From contig JAUQPR010000002.1 of NCBI GenBank assembly GCA_030550275.1, positions 124,001 to 188,000 on the forward strand: 64,000 nucleotides of DNA, read 5' to 3'. The translations under genes and the position numbers were made by a program. Below are positions 17,540-27,040 of this stretch, in pieces (the first letter of the stretch is position 1; every line of letters begins with the position of its first letter). The stretch comes from Bacteroidota bacterium (GTDB lineage: Bacteria > Bacteroidota > Ignavibacteria > Kapaibacteriales > HRBIN21). Under the pieces are notes generated by a model. That model did no database searches. It was not told the DNA's origin and saw nothing but the letters and a program-made list of their open reading frames with translations.

Positions 17540-19769
17540 GACTCCCGCCGCCGAGCGCTCCCGCACGGAGGTATACCCCGTGGTGGGGATGCACTGCGCC
17601 GGATGCGCCGCAACGATTGAGCGAGTGCTGCGCGCACAGCCGGGAATTGCACAGGCGGAGGTCAACTTCGCTGCCCAGACCCTGACGGTCCGCTACGACA
17701 CGCGGCGCTGGAACGCTGAGCGGCTCCGCGAGCAGGTGCGCCAACTGGGCTACGACCTTGTGCTCTCGGCGGAGCACCTGGAATCCCCGCAGCGGGAACG
17801 GGTTGCGCAACTGCGCCGCCGGGCGACGGTTGCGGTCATCTTCGCCGTGCCGGTCATAGCCCTTTCGATGCTCCTCCACGGGCGGGTACCGGCGCTGCTC
17901 CTGCTGGCGCTGACGCTTCCGGTCGTCTGGAGCGGGCGCGAGTTCTTCCTCACCGCATGGAAGCAGGCACGGCGTCGCCAAGCGAGCATGGATACGCTGG
18001 TAGCGCTGGGGACGGGAGCAGCACTGCTGCTGAGCCTTGTCGGGACATTTGCACCGGAGTTTGTGCAGCGGCTCGGCTTCGCCACACCCCTGTACTACGA
18101 AGCTGCTGCCGCAATTCTGGCAGCCGTGCTTGTGGGACGCTTCATCGAGGAGCGTGCTCGGCTGCAAGGGTCGCGTGCCATCGAACGCTTGCTTGCCCTT
18201 CAGCCCAAGACCGCCCGCCGTGTGCGCGAAGGCGCCGAAGAGGAGGTGCCCGTTGCACTCCTTCGTGAAGGCGATACCATTCGCGTGCGCCCTGGCGAGC
18301 GCATCCCCGTCGATGGAGTGGTCATCGAAGGCAGCTCCGCCGTGGACGAGAGTGCGCTCACCGGCGAGCCTATCCCGGTTGAGAAGCTCCCCGGTATGCG
18401 CGTATGGGCGGGAACGGTCAACACAACGGGCAGCTTTCTCCTGCGTGCCGAGCATGTGGGAGCTGCCACTGTGCTGGCACAGGTTGTGGAGTTGGTGCGC
18501 CGCGCCCAGACGCAGAAAGCCCCCCTGCAGCGCACGGCTGACCGAGTGGCGGCGGTCTTTGTGCCCATTGTGCTGCTTTTGGCGCTGGTGACAGCGCTCG
18601 GCTGGGGGCTGCTGGGTCCGGAGCCTCGATGGGCGTATGCGTTTCTGACGGCGACCTCAGTGCTGCTGGTTGCCTGCCCATGTGCCTTCGGTTTGGCAAC
18701 GCCGATGGCGTTCCTCATGGGCATTGGGCGCGCCGCTGAGCAGGGCATACTGGTGCGCGAGCCTACGGCGTTGGAGCAGCTCTGGCGCTGTAGCGCAGTG
18801 GTGCTGGATAAAACGGGCACGCTCACCGAAGGCAAACCCACTGTGGTGGAGCAGTTCTGGGTGCACGACTCCCCCGAACACCGTGCCGCACTGGCAGCCC
18901 TGGAGGCGCGCTCGGAGCATCCCCTGGCGGCAGCAGTGTTGAACGTACTGGGTCCGCCCGAGCCTACGGTGCCGGTGGAGCATTTCCAGGCGCTGCCGGC
19001 ACAGGGGGTCCGCGCCATCGTTGCTGGGCGCACCTACAGCATCGGCACGCCGCGCATACTTCCCGAAGCCCTTCTTCCGCAGCCGCTGCGCGAGCGCCTA
19101 TCGGAATGGGAAGCTGCCGGGTACACGCTGGTGCTTGCCGCCGCCGAAGAGGAGCCCATCGCCGCATTTGCACTGGCGGATGTGCCTCGTCCGGCAGCGT
19201 CCGAGGCGGTGGAATACCTGCGCTCGCGTGGCGTGGAGGTACATCTCCTCACCGGCGACCATGCTGCCGCAGCCGCCCGAATTGCCCGCCTGACCGGCAT
19301 TGAGCACGTCCGCGCTGGAATGCTCCCGGCTGAGAAAGCCGAGTACGTCCGCGCTCTCCAGCAGCGCGGGCACCGCGTTGCCGTCGTCGGCGACGGCATC
19401 AACGATGCCCCTGCACTGGCGCAGGCAGATGTTGCCATCGCTGTAGGCACCGGCACCGATATCGCCGTGGAGACGGCAGCGCTGGTGCTGGTCGGAGGTA
19501 ATATCCATCGGCTGGTTGCAGCATGGCAGCTCTCCGAGCGGCTGTACCGGATTGTGCGGCAGAACCTGGCATGGGCATTCGGCTACAACGTGCTGGCACT
19601 GCCGATCGCCGCCGGACTTGCCTATCCTTGGACGGGCTGGCTGCTTTCGCCGATGCTCGCCGGTGTGGCAATGGCAGCAAGCTCGGTCTCGGTCGTGCTC
19701 AATAGCCTCCGCCTGCGCCGCGTGCGCTTTGTGCATCAGGGACCCCGACAAAGCCCCTCCACAGCATAG
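17499..19769 (+). CDS. copA: heavy-metal-transporting P1B-type ATPase, probable Cu(I) exporter
   Basis: This 756-residue protein has one N-terminal HMA domain (GMHCAGC, Cys33/Cys36), membrane segments, the TGEPIPVEK phosphatase loop, the metal-site CPC motif ([12 protein letters not shown] near 393), the phosphorylation site [11 protein letters not shown] near 436, SEHPL and [13 protein letters not shown], plus the conserved Tyr-Asn (FGYN) and Met/Ser residues in the last helices ([11 protein letters not shown]), point to monovalent copper. ATG 17499 was preferred because GAGG precedes it by six bases; ATG 17493 is possible. It overlaps the secreted HMA gene. Confidence 0.9.
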   Translation: MSGSPSAADTVRSETPAAERSRTEVYPVVGMHCAGCAATIERVLRAQPGIAQAEVNFAAQTLTVRYDTRRWNAERLREQVRQLGYDLVLSAEHLESPQRERVAQLRRRATVAVIFAVPVIALSMLLHGRVPALLLLALTLPVVWSGREFFLTAWKQARRRQASMDTLVALGTGAALLLSLVGTFAPEFVQRLGFATPLYYEAAAAILAAVLVGRFIEERARLQGSRAIERLLALQPKTARRVREGAEEEVPVALLREGDTIRVRPGERIPVDGVVIEGSSAVDESALTGEPIPVEKLPGMRVWAGTVNTTGSFLLRAEHVGAATVLAQVVELVRRAQTQKAPLQRTADRVAAVFVPIVLLLALVTALGWGLLGPEPRWAYAFLTATSVLLVACPCAFGLATPMAFLMGIGRAAEQGILVREPTALEQLWRCSAVVLDKTGTLTEGKPTVVEQFWVHDSPEHRAALAALEARSEHPLAAAVLNVLGPPEPTVPVEHFQALPAQGVRAIVAGRTYSIGTPRILPEALLPQPLRERLSEWEAAGYTLVLAAAEEEPIAAFALADVPRPAASEAVEYLRSRGVEVHLLTGDHAAAAARIARLTGIEHVRAGMLPAEKAEYVRALQQRGHRVAVVGDGINDAPALAQADVAIAVGTGTDIAVETAALVLVGGNIHRLVAAWQLSERLYRIVRQNLAWAFGYNVLALPIAAGLAYPWTGWLLSPMLAGVAMAASSVSVVLNSLRLRRVRFVHQGPRQSPSTA

Positions 19770-19781
19770 TGGCGGAGTTTG

Positions 19782-19790
19782 TAACTTTGC
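19782..19790 (+). promoter_or_regulatory. Bacteroidota-type -7 element before the aldehyde dehydrogenase gene
   Basis: TAACTTTGC matches TAnnTTTG and lies 12 bases after the ATPase stop and 74 bases before the ATG at 19864. No -33 TTG is evident at standard spacing. Confidence 0.5.
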
Positions 19791-19863
19791 CGCGCAGTGA
19801 AACGCCGCTGCGGTCGTTCCGCGCGTGGTACGGGGCAGTCATTCGGGGCAAGGCTCTCCAAGC

Positions 19864-21450
19864 ATGTCGGACCAAGCACACGCAGGAGTGATGGCACTCA
19901 AGCTCAAGCCCTTCCGCAATGAGCCGCACCTGGACTTCAGCGTTGCCGAAAACTTCAAGCGGCAGCGCCGCGCCATCGAAGAGGTACGCAAGCGTTTCGG
20001 GCAGGAGTACCCCAACCTGATTGCGGGCAAGGAGGTGTGGTCGCGCGAGAAGCTGCGCTCGATCAACCCCGCTCATCCCAGCGAGGTGGTGGGCGTCTTC
20101 CAGAAAGCCACGCGGCGCGACGCCGAACAGGCGCTGCAAGCTGCCTGGCAAGCCTTCGAGGAATGGAAGCGTGTACCGGCAGAGGAGCGCGCCCAATACC
20201 TCCTGCGGGCAGCCCAGGAGATGCGCCGCCGCCGGCTGGAGCTCAATGCCTGGATGATCTGCGAGGTGGGCAAGAACTACGCCGAAGCCGACGCCGATAC
20301 CTGCGAGGCAATCGACTTCCTGGAGTACTACGCGCGCGAAGCCATCCGCTACGCCCAACCACAGCCCGTCACCCCAGTTCCAGGTGAACGCAACGAGTAC
20401 TTCTACATCCCGCTCGGCGCGGGTGTCATCATCCCCCCGTGGAACTTCCCCTTAGCCATCCTCACGGGGATGACCTCCGCCGCCATCGCCGCCGGCAATA
20501 CCGTCGTGGTCAAGCCCTCCTCAGAGTCCCCAATGATGGGCTGGCTCTTGGCGGATATCTTCCGCAGCGTCGGGCTGCCCGAGGGCGTGCTCAACTTCGT
20601 CGTCGGTAGCGGCGCCGAGGTCGGCGACTACCTGGTTGCCCATCCGCGCACGCGCTTCATCGCCTTCACCGGCTCCATGGAGGTGGGCTTGCACATCCAC
20701 GAACTGGCGGCAAAGCCGCAGCCAGGGCAGATCTGGATCAAGCGCACCATCCTGGAGATGGGGGGCAAGGACGCCATCATCGTGGATTCGGAAGCTGACC
20801 TGGACGCCGCCGTCCAGGGCGTGGTCATCTCCGCCTACGGCTACCAGGGACAGAAGTGCTCCGCCTGCTCCAGAGCAATCGTGGATAAAGCCGTCTACAC
20901 CGAGTTCGTCCGCAAGCTCAAACATGCCGTCAAATCCCTCAGCATCGGGGACCCGGCGGAGAACTACCAGGTCGGACCCGTCATCTCCGAGCGTGCTCGC
21001 GAGAGCATCCTCTACTACATCCGAGTCGGGCGCACCGAGGGACGGCTCCTGGTGGGCGGGAACGCCATCGCCGACCTGGATGGCTACTACATCGAGCCAA
21101 CCGTGTTCGTCAACGTTAAACCCCGGGCACGCATCGCCCAGGAGGAGATCTTCGGTCCGGTCCTTGCCGTCATCAAAGCCGAGGGCTTCACCGATGCCCT
21201 CCGTATCGCCAACGGCACGATCTACGGGCTGACCGGCTCGGTCTACTCGCGCAATCCAGAAAAGCTGCGCCGTGCCCGCGAGGAGTTCCATGTGGGCAAC
21301 CTCTACTTCAACCGCAAGTGCACGGGAGCCCTGGTCGGAGGGCACCCCTTCGGCGGCTTCAACATGAGTGGGACGGATTCCAAAGCCGGCGGACCCGACT
21401 ACCTGCTGCTCTTCCTGCAGGGCAAGAGCGTCAGCGAAAAGCTCTCCTAA
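19864..21450 (+). CDS. pruA: L-glutamate gamma-semialdehyde (1-pyrroline-5-carboxylate) dehydrogenase
   Basis: This 528-residue aldehyde dehydrogenase oxidises glutamate semialdehyde to glutamate, the second step of proline breakdown. Family landmarks are IPPWNFPLAILTGMT, TVVVKPSSESP, FTGSMEVGLHIHE, the general base Glu in ILEMGGKDAIIVD, the catalytic Cys in YGYQGQKCSACSR and GGFNMSGTDSKAGGPDYL. The FNRKCTGALVGGHPFGG region is characteristic of the PruA/RocA group. No proline dehydrogenase gene is next to it. The ATG at 19864 gives the expected N-terminus. Confidence 0.9.
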   Translation: MSDQAHAGVMALKLKPFRNEPHLDFSVAENFKRQRRAIEEVRKRFGQEYPNLIAGKEVWSREKLRSINPAHPSEVVGVFQKATRRDAEQALQAAWQAFEEWKRVPAEERAQYLLRAAQEMRRRRLELNAWMICEVGKNYAEADADTCEAIDFLEYYAREAIRYAQPQPVTPVPGERNEYFYIPLGAGVIIPPWNFPLAILTGMTSAAIAAGNTVVVKPSSESPMMGWLLADIFRSVGLPEGVLNFVVGSGAEVGDYLVAHPRTRFIAFTGSMEVGLHIHELAAKPQPGQIWIKRTILEMGGKDAIIVDSEADLDAAVQGVVISAYGYQGQKCSACSRAIVDKAVYTEFVRKLKHAVKSLSIGDPAENYQVGPVISERARESILYYIRVGRTEGRLLVGGNAIADLDGYYIEPTVFVNVKPRARIAQEEIFGPVLAVIKAEGFTDALRIANGTIYGLTGSVYSRNPEKLRRAREEFHVGNLYFNRKCTGALVGGHPFGGFNMSGTDSKAGGPDYLLLFLQGKSVSEKLS

Positions 21451-21483
21451 ACTTTGCGCCGGAAGCGCCGAAGATAGGTGCAG

Positions 21484-23703
21484 ATGCCCATACGGCTCGC
21501 ACATATCGTGGGACGGAAACTCGGCATCATCGCAGCACTCGTGCTCGGGGGGGTGCTCTTCTTCCTGCCCCTGCTCCACTGGTTTGCATCGGTGGTCCCA
21601 CTGCAGACCGAACTCCGCGAATGCAGCAATGATGCTCTCCTGCTGGCGGCGCATCTCTACGACCCCAACTTCACCACAGCCGAACGCGCCGATACCCTGC
21701 AGCAGCTCCTGCGCTTGCACTTGACCGCTCCCGAGCGCGAGCGCCCATACCGAGGCTCCCCAGGCTTTGTGGACTCGCTCGGGCTCTACTCCGCCTCAGA
21801 GCTCCACGCACGGCTGCGCAGAGAGATCTTCACGCTCGGGGAGCACCTGACAACACTGCTGGAGCACTCAGAGGCAGCGCAGTCTCGGCAGCAGTTGCTG
21901 GCAATATGCTGGTTTGTGCTGATCATTGGGCTTGCGCTGCTACTCCCCCGCTACTGGGTTCGGAAGCAGCAGCAGGAGGAGCAGCTCCGCCAGAGCGAGC
22001 GACGGTTGCGCGAGCTGCTGGATTCGCTCCCCGACCTGGTTCAATCTGTCGCCCCTGATGGGCATTTCCGCTACGTCAACCAAACCTGGAAGGAGACGCT
22101 CGGCTACACCGATGAGGAGCTCCCCACGCTGCGCGTGTGGGATATCCTTCGCCCCGACCAACTCCCCAAATGCCAACAGCTCTTCCAGGAAGCCTTCCGC
22201 GAGCAGCGGCTCTTCCACGTGGAGACGGTCTTCTGCAGCAAGGACGGGCGCTCTATCTTCGTGCGCGGCAATGTGACGGTGCGGGAGGACCCGATCACGG
22301 GCGAGCTCCTCACGCGTGCCATCTTCCGCGACATCACCGAGGAGCATCGCCAACTGGAGCTGCTGCGCTACCAGGAATCCCTCTCCAGCGCCCTTGCCCG
22401 TGTTGCCCAGAGCCTCCTTCACGGCTCCAATCCGAACGAGGCGCTTCCCCAAGCGCTCTCCATCATGGGCGAAGCGTTCAACGTGGAGGCGCTATACCTG
22501 GTGACTCTGTCCCCGCAAGGAGATGCCCAGCCCTTTGCCCTATGGCTTCGGGAGGAGGAGCGCAGCGCGCTGCTGGAGGAGAGCTTCCGTCAGTGGGGAG
22601 CGGAATGGAACCGCACGATGCGGGAACGCCTCCTGGCATTCGCTGTCGTCGAAGGGTACGGCGAGGAGCTTCCCGAACCCTACCGCCAGCGGGGTGTTCG
22701 GGCACTCCTGTGGGTGCCGATCTCCACGCCATATGGCGCACTTTGGGGATTCATCGGCGTAGAGGATTGGAAGCAGGACCGGTTTTGGTCCCCGACGGAG
22801 CGGACCGTACTGCAGAACCTTGCGGCACTTGTGCTCTCGGTGCTGGACCGATTCCACGCTTACGAGCAGCTTCAGCGCCTTGCCGAGGACCTGCTGGAGG
22901 CTCACCGCGCCATTGAAGCCCACGCCGAAGAGCTGCGCGCCGCCAACGAAGCCCTCCGGGAACGTAATCGGGAGAAGGACCGCATCATGTCCATTGTCTC
23001 GCACGACCTGCGTTCTCCGCTCAGCGGCATCCGCGGACTTGCCGAGCTCCTCCAAGGTCCCGAAGCCGAAGATCCGGCACTCGTACGGGGGTTCGCTCAG
23101 CTCATCACCGAAGCTGCAGACCAGCTCCTGGACCTGGTCAATGACCTGCTGGAGGTCACCCGTGTGGAGTCAGGGCGGGCGCAGCTGTCGCTTTCGGAGG
23201 TGGACCTGTGCCAGGTAGCGCGCACTGCCGTGAAGCTGCTGGAGCCCATTGCCCGCTCAAAGGAGCTCACACTGGTGCTGGACTGCCCTGAGACTCCCGT
23301 CGTGCTCACCGCCGATGAGCCCAAGCTGCGGCAGATCCTCAACAACCTCCTCTCCAATGCCGTCAAGTTTACCCCGCGTGGCGGGCAGATCCGCACACGC
23401 ATCCGCACCGTAGAGGAGGGCGTAGAGCTTGTGGTTGAAGACACCGGCATTGGGATACCGCCGGAGCATCTGCCGCACCTGTTTGAGAAGTTCGGTCCGC
23501 ACCAGCGTCCGGGAACTCAGGGAGAGCGCGGAACGGGGCTGGGCATGCCCATCGTCAAGCACTTCGTGGAGCTGCACGGTGGCAAAATCACGGTGGAGAG
23601 TACCGTCGGCGTGGGCACCCGCTTTACGATTGTGCTTCCCCTTCACCCACTGCTGGAGCAGCTTGCCACCACGCCGGCGAATATCGAAGCCGGCTCACGC
23701 TGA
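21484..23703 (+). CDS. membrane sensor histidine kinase with PAS and GAF domains
   Basis: This 739-residue hybrid-free kinase has two N-terminal membrane segments (about 8-35 and 138-156) flanking a roughly 100-residue periplasmic region, then PAS (about 172-290, with [14 protein letters not shown]), GAF (about 310-460), a short coiled coil, the HisKA dimer ([13 protein letters not shown], phospho-His about 505) and HATPase (N box [13 protein letters not shown]1 [12 protein letters not shown]2 GERGTGLGM). There is no receiver domain and no response regulator beside it, so it is an orphan here. The C-terminus overlaps nuoB by nine bases, tail to tail. Confidence 0.9.
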   Translation: MPIRLAHIVGRKLGIIAALVLGGVLFFLPLLHWFASVVPLQTELRECSNDALLLAAHLYDPNFTTAERADTLQQLLRLHLTAPERERPYRGSPGFVDSLGLYSASELHARLRREIFTLGEHLTTLLEHSEAAQSRQQLLAICWFVLIIGLALLLPRYWVRKQQQEEQLRQSERRLRELLDSLPDLVQSVAPDGHFRYVNQTWKETLGYTDEELPTLRVWDILRPDQLPKCQQLFQEAFREQRLFHVETVFCSKDGRSIFVRGNVTVREDPITGELLTRAIFRDITEEHRQLELLRYQESLSSALARVAQSLLHGSNPNEALPQALSIMGEAFNVEALYLVTLSPQGDAQPFALWLREEERSALLEESFRQWGAEWNRTMRERLLAFAVVEGYGEELPEPYRQRGVRALLWVPISTPYGALWGFIGVEDWKQDRFWSPTERTVLQNLAALVLSVLDRFHAYEQLQRLAEDLLEAHRAIEAHAEELRAANEALRERNREKDRIMSIVSHDLRSPLSGIRGLAELLQGPEAEDPALVRGFAQLITEAADQLLDLVNDLLEVTRVESGRAQLSLSEVDLCQVARTAVKLLEPIARSKELTLVLDCPETPVVLTADEPKLRQILNNLLSNAVKFTPRGGQIRTRIRTVEEGVELVVEDTGIGIPPEHLPHLFEKFGPHQRPGTQGERGTGLGMPIVKHFVELHGGKITVESTVGVGTRFTIVLPLHPLLEQLATTPANIEAGSR

Positions 23704-24261
23704 GTGCACCAGCTCCTTGGGCTCCAGGTAGAGCCGCCGAGGCTGCGGGAGCTCCTCTACGCTCCTCCCCGCCGCATCGATGAGCACCGGGCGGTAATCG
23801 GAGCGCTTGATCTTCTCTTGGATGGTCATGAGCGCCTTGATGAGCGCCTCCGGTCGAGGCGGGCAGCCCGAAACGTACACGTCCACCGGCATGAACAGAT
23901 CGATGCCCTGCACGACGGAGTAGCTACGGAACATCCCCCCGGTGGAAGCACACACCCCCATGGAGATGACCCACTTGGGCTCGGGCATCTGGTCGTAGAT
24001 CTTGCGGACCACCCACGCCATCTTGTACGTCACCGTCCCCGCCACGATGAGCAGGTCGGACTGGCGCGGGGAGAAGCGGAAGACCTCTGCACCAAACCGC
24101 GCCACGTCGAAGCGCGGACCCGCAAACGCCATCATCTCGATGGCGCAGCACGAAATACCCAGCGGCATGGGCCAGAGCGCGTTGCGCTGTGCCCACTTGA
24201 CCAACGCCTCTACCGTCGTCGTCAGGAAGCCGTCGCGTTCCAGCGTGCTGAGCAATCCCAT
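23695..24261 (-). CDS. nuoB: NADH-quinone oxidoreductase subunit B
   Basis: This 188-residue subunit holds cluster N2, the last iron-sulfur centre before quinone. The four ligands are visible: Cys38 and Cys39 ([10 protein letters not shown]), Cys104 (SMGVCAS) and Cys133 (VSGCPPRPE). It sits at the joint of the peripheral and membrane arms of complex I. The nuoA gene lies 66 bp upstream. The next gene downstream is a convergent kinase, so nuoC and later subunits are not adjacent. Confidence 0.94.
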   Translation of the reverse strand: MGLLSTLERDGFLTTTVEALVKWAQRNALWPMPLGISCCAIEMMAFAGPRFDVARFGAEVFRFSPRQSDLLIVAGTVTYKMAWVVRKIYDQMPEPKWVISMGVCASTGGMFRSYSVVQGIDLFMPVDVYVSGCPPRPEALIKALMTIQEKIKRSDYRPVLIDAAGRSVEELPQPRRLYLEPKELVHSA

Positions 24262-24327
24262 CGGTATCTCCCTCAGCTTGTGTGCTGCCGCCCGTGTGAA
24301 TAGAAACGAACGGCTGCGGCATTTCGT

Positions 24328-24681
24328 TCAATCCCACTGCAGAACCCCTTTGCGCCAGACGTAGACCAATCCCGCCAGCAGTAGCCCGATGAAGAGCGCC
24401 ATTGCCACAAGCCCTGCTGCCCCAAGCTGGCGGAACTGCACCGCCCAGGGGTACATGAACACGATCTCGATGTCGAACACGATGAAGACCATGGCGACCA
24501 TGTAGAACTTCACGGAGAAGCGCTCGCGGGCGGTGCGGATCGGCTCCATTCCGCTCTCGTACGTGGTGAGCTTGCGCCAGACCGGACGGCGCGGTCCCAG
24601 CCGTTCGGCAAGCAGCAGATTGGTCAGCCCAAAGAGCACCCCCGCTGCAATCATCACCAGCACTGGAAGATAGGCATCCAT
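24328..24681 (-). CDS. nuoA: NADH-quinone oxidoreductase subunit A
   Basis: This 117-residue membrane subunit has three helices (about 4-24, 62-84, 90-109) and the conserved loop TYESGMEPIRTARERFSVKF with the quinone-site region, followed by FDIEIVFMYPWA. The start at 24681 gives the normal length. A TATTTTTG element lies 30 bp upstream on the minus strand. It is followed by nuoB, and together they form only the first part of a nuo operon. Confidence 0.93.
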   Translation of the reverse strand: MDAYLPVLVMIAAGVLFGLTNLLLAERLGPRRPVWRKLTTYESGMEPIRTARERFSVKFYMVAMVFIVFDIEIVFMYPWAVQFRQLGAAGLVAMALFIGLLLAGLVYVWRKGVLQWD

Positions 24682-24710
24682 CGCGTCCACCGTGCACTGT
24701 GCTTGCGCTC

Positions 24711-24718
24711 CAAAAATA
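24711..24718 (-). promoter_or_regulatory. -7 element for nuoAB
   Basis: TATTTTTG on the minus strand fits TAnnTTTG and is 30 bases before the nuoA start. Confidence 0.5.
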
Positions 24719-24890
24719 CGCAGCCCTGCGCCTTTATCCCCCTGTTTGAGCTGTGCCGCGGCACAGCGAGAGCGAACATTCCCGAAAGCCGTAGGGTAAA
24801 TGGCGCAGACACGGTGCGCATCCACCCGCTTCCTGGGTCGGGGTGGCTGGAGCACTGCACCAAAGTGCAGCAGCCATGCATCGAAGCAGA

Positions 24891-24899
24891 TATTTTTGC
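24891..24899 (+). promoter_or_regulatory. -7 element for the permease gene
   Basis: TATTTTTGC fits TAnnTTTG and lies 31 bases before ATG 24930. No clear -33 TTG is visible. Confidence 0.5.
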
Positions 24900-24929
24900 A
24901 CGTGAAGCATTCACAGGGTAGTTGGCGGC

Positions 24930-26435
24930 ATGGATTCGGAGCACTCGCCCCGATTGGCGCAACAGTTGGGCTTCTGGAGCGCGCTGGCAATCGTTGTCGG
25001 AAGCGTCATTGGCTCGGGCATCTTCAAGAAGTCCTCCGTCATGGCGGCGCAATTGGGCTCGGCGGAGCTGCTCCTGCTGGTCTGGGCACTGGCGGGAGCA
25101 ATCACGCTGTGCGGGGCACTCACCAATGCCGAAATCGCCAGTATGCTGCCGCTCACCGGTGGGCAGTACCAGTTCTTCCGCGTCATGTACGGGGATTTCT
25201 TCGCCTACCTCTACGGCTGGGCAATGGTTGCGGTGGTGCAGACGGGCTCGATTGCCTCCATTGCCTACGTCTTCGCCGAGCACTTCAGCTACTTTGTGCC
25301 CCTTCCGCGACTTCCAGCATCGGTGGAGCATGCCTGGGCGCTTGCTGTGCCTGGAATTGGCACGCTCTTTCCGCTGGAGAATCTCGGCGTGAAGCTGCTC
25401 ACCCTGGCAGCAATTTGGGTGCTCACTGTGGTGAACGTCTACGGGGCGCGGCTGGGCGGGGGCATCCAGGTGCTGCTGACGGGGTTGAAGCTGGGCATGC
25501 TCCTGGCGCTGATCGCCATTGCGTTGGTGGTAACGGGATTGAGCACACCGGCAGCGAGCACTTCACCATCGCTTCCAACGCCGACGGGATGGCAGCTTGC
25601 TGGAGCATTTGCCGCCGCGCTCTCCGGAGCATTCTGGGCATACGATGGCTGGAACAACGTCACCTACGTTGCCGGAGAGGTCCGCTCCGCCGAACGCAGC
25701 ATCCCGAGCGCGTTGGTGCTGGGGATGCTGACGGTGACGGCAATCTACCTGCTGGTCAATCTCAGCTACATCCTGGCGCTCCCCTTGCCGGAGCTGGCAC
25801 GTTCGCAACTGGTCGGTGTGGATGCTGCCCGCGCTTTGATCGGCGAACCGGGCGCCCTACTGCTGGCAGCCGGGGTAATCGTCTCCACACTTGGAACAAC
25901 CAATGGCACAATCCTTGCCAGCGCACGCCTCTCCTACGCCATGGCGGAAGCCGGTAGCTTCTTCCCGCAACTGCGGTATGTCCACCCTCGATTCCGCACT
26001 CCGACGCGGGCGCTCTGGCTCCAAGCGCTTTGGGCAAGTGCGCTGGTCATCAGCGGGAGCTTCGATATTCTGACCGACATGCTCATCTTCGTCAGTTGGG
26101 GCTTCTACGCTCTGGGAGCAGCGGGGATATTCGTGCTGCGGCGCCGCTATCCGGAAGCGCCGCGCCCGTGGCGTGTGTGGGGATACCCCGTTGTGCCGCT
26201 GCTCTTTGTGCTGTTTGCCACGCTCTACGTGGTGTTGAGCCTGGTCGAGGATATCTCAGCCTTCCGCGCCGGAGAGAGCCCAATTGTGCGCACTGTTGCT
26301 GGCATTGCGCTCACCTGCGCGGGAATCCCGCTGTATGCCCTGCTGCGCCGCCGCAGTACCTCCGCAGAGGTGTTCCCCAAGCTCCTGAAGACCGATGAAA
26401 GCCGTGCGATTCCACCTGCACCCGACAACCCCTGA
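24930..26435 (+). CDS. APC-superfamily amino acid permease
   Basis: This 501-residue protein has about twelve hydrophobic segments. The first contains VGSVIGSGIFKK, the unwound substrate-binding GSGIF motif of APC transporters. It also has LTGGQYQFFRVMYGDFFAYLYG, and GAFWAYDGWNNVTYVAGEVR, a signature of the LAT-like branch. It should move amino acids across the inner membrane; the substrate is not readable. Its last 41 bases overlap the YciO-like gene. Confidence 0.85.
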   Translation: MDSEHSPRLAQQLGFWSALAIVVGSVIGSGIFKKSSVMAAQLGSAELLLLVWALAGAITLCGALTNAEIASMLPLTGGQYQFFRVMYGDFFAYLYGWAMVAVVQTGSIASIAYVFAEHFSYFVPLPRLPASVEHAWALAVPGIGTLFPLENLGVKLLTLAAIWVLTVVNVYGARLGGGIQVLLTGLKLGMLLALIAIALVVTGLSTPAASTSPSLPTPTGWQLAGAFAAALSGAFWAYDGWNNVTYVAGEVRSAERSIPSALVLGMLTVTAIYLLVNLSYILALPLPELARSQLVGVDAARALIGEPGALLLAAGVIVSTLGTTNGTILASARLSYAMAEAGSFFPQLRYVHPRFRTPTRALWLQALWASALVISGSFDILTDMLIFVSWGFYALGAAGIFVLRRRYPEAPRPWRVWGYPVVPLLFVLFATLYVVLSLVEDISAFRAGESPIVRTVAGIALTCAGIPLYALLRRRSTSAEVFPKLLKTDESRAIPPAPDNP

Positions 26436-27039
26436 GCAGCGCAAGCTGGTACACATCGCCGAAGCACTGCGCCACGGCGCCATCGTGCTCTACCCCACCG
26501 ATACCGGCTTTGCTCTGGGATGCCAACTGGGCGACCGCGATGCCATCGAACGGCTGCGCCTTATCCGGCGGCTGCCGCACGGGAAGCCGCTCACCTTCCT
26601 GTGCGCCTCGCTCAAGCATATTGCCGATTTCGCCTACGTCACCACAAACGCCTACCGCATCCTGCGCCGCCTGGTGCCGGGTCCGTACACCTTCATCCTC
26701 CCGGCAACGAAAGCCGTCCCTCACTACGCACAGGACCTACGGCGCCGGACCGCGGGCATTCGCGTTCCCAACCACACGGTCAGCCTGGCGCTCCTGGAGA
26801 CGCTCGGCACCCCCATCATCTCCATCAGCGCTCTGAGCGAGGAGGAGAGCCTCGCCCCGGAGGAGCTGATTGAGCGCATGAGCACGCAGGTGGACCTCAT
26901 CGTGGAAGCCGAACCGTACGACTTCGTGGGTCCCTCCACCGTGATTGACATGACGCAGGAGCCCTTCCGAATCGTCCGCCGAGGCGCCGGGCTGGACTAC
27001 GCCCTGGAGGTGCTACCCGACGACGTAGAGCTCGCCTGA
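26395..27039 (+). CDS. Sua5/YciO/YrdC family protein, YciO-like
   Basis: This 214-residue protein has the YrdC fold signature: IVLYPTDTGFALGC near residue 31, then GKPLTFLCAS, PGPYTFILPATK and RTAGIRVPNH. The family binds ATP and makes threonylcarbamoyl-AMP for tRNA t6A (YrdC/Sua5) or has an unclear role (YciO). The KPLTFL and GPYTFIL variants are those of YciO rather than the main YrdC enzyme. It overlaps the permease by 41 bases and converges, with one base between, on the DUF1501 gene. Confidence 0.83.
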   Translation: MKAVRFHLHPTTPEQRKLVHIAEALRHGAIVLYPTDTGFALGCQLGDRDAIERLRLIRRLPHGKPLTFLCASLKHIADFAYVTTNAYRILRRLVPGPYTFILPATKAVPHYAQDLRRRTAGIRVPNHTVSLALLETLGTPIISISALSEEESLAPEELIERMSTQVDLIVEAEPYDFVGPSTVIDMTQEPFRIVRRGAGLDYALEVLPDDVELA

Positions 27040-27040
27040 C

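Noticed and set aside
21448-21457. TAAACTTTGC as a promoter for the histidine kinase
   Set aside because: The spacing is TA-N3-TTTG rather than TA-N2-TTTG, and it overlaps the pruA stop. It is possible but not good enough to list.
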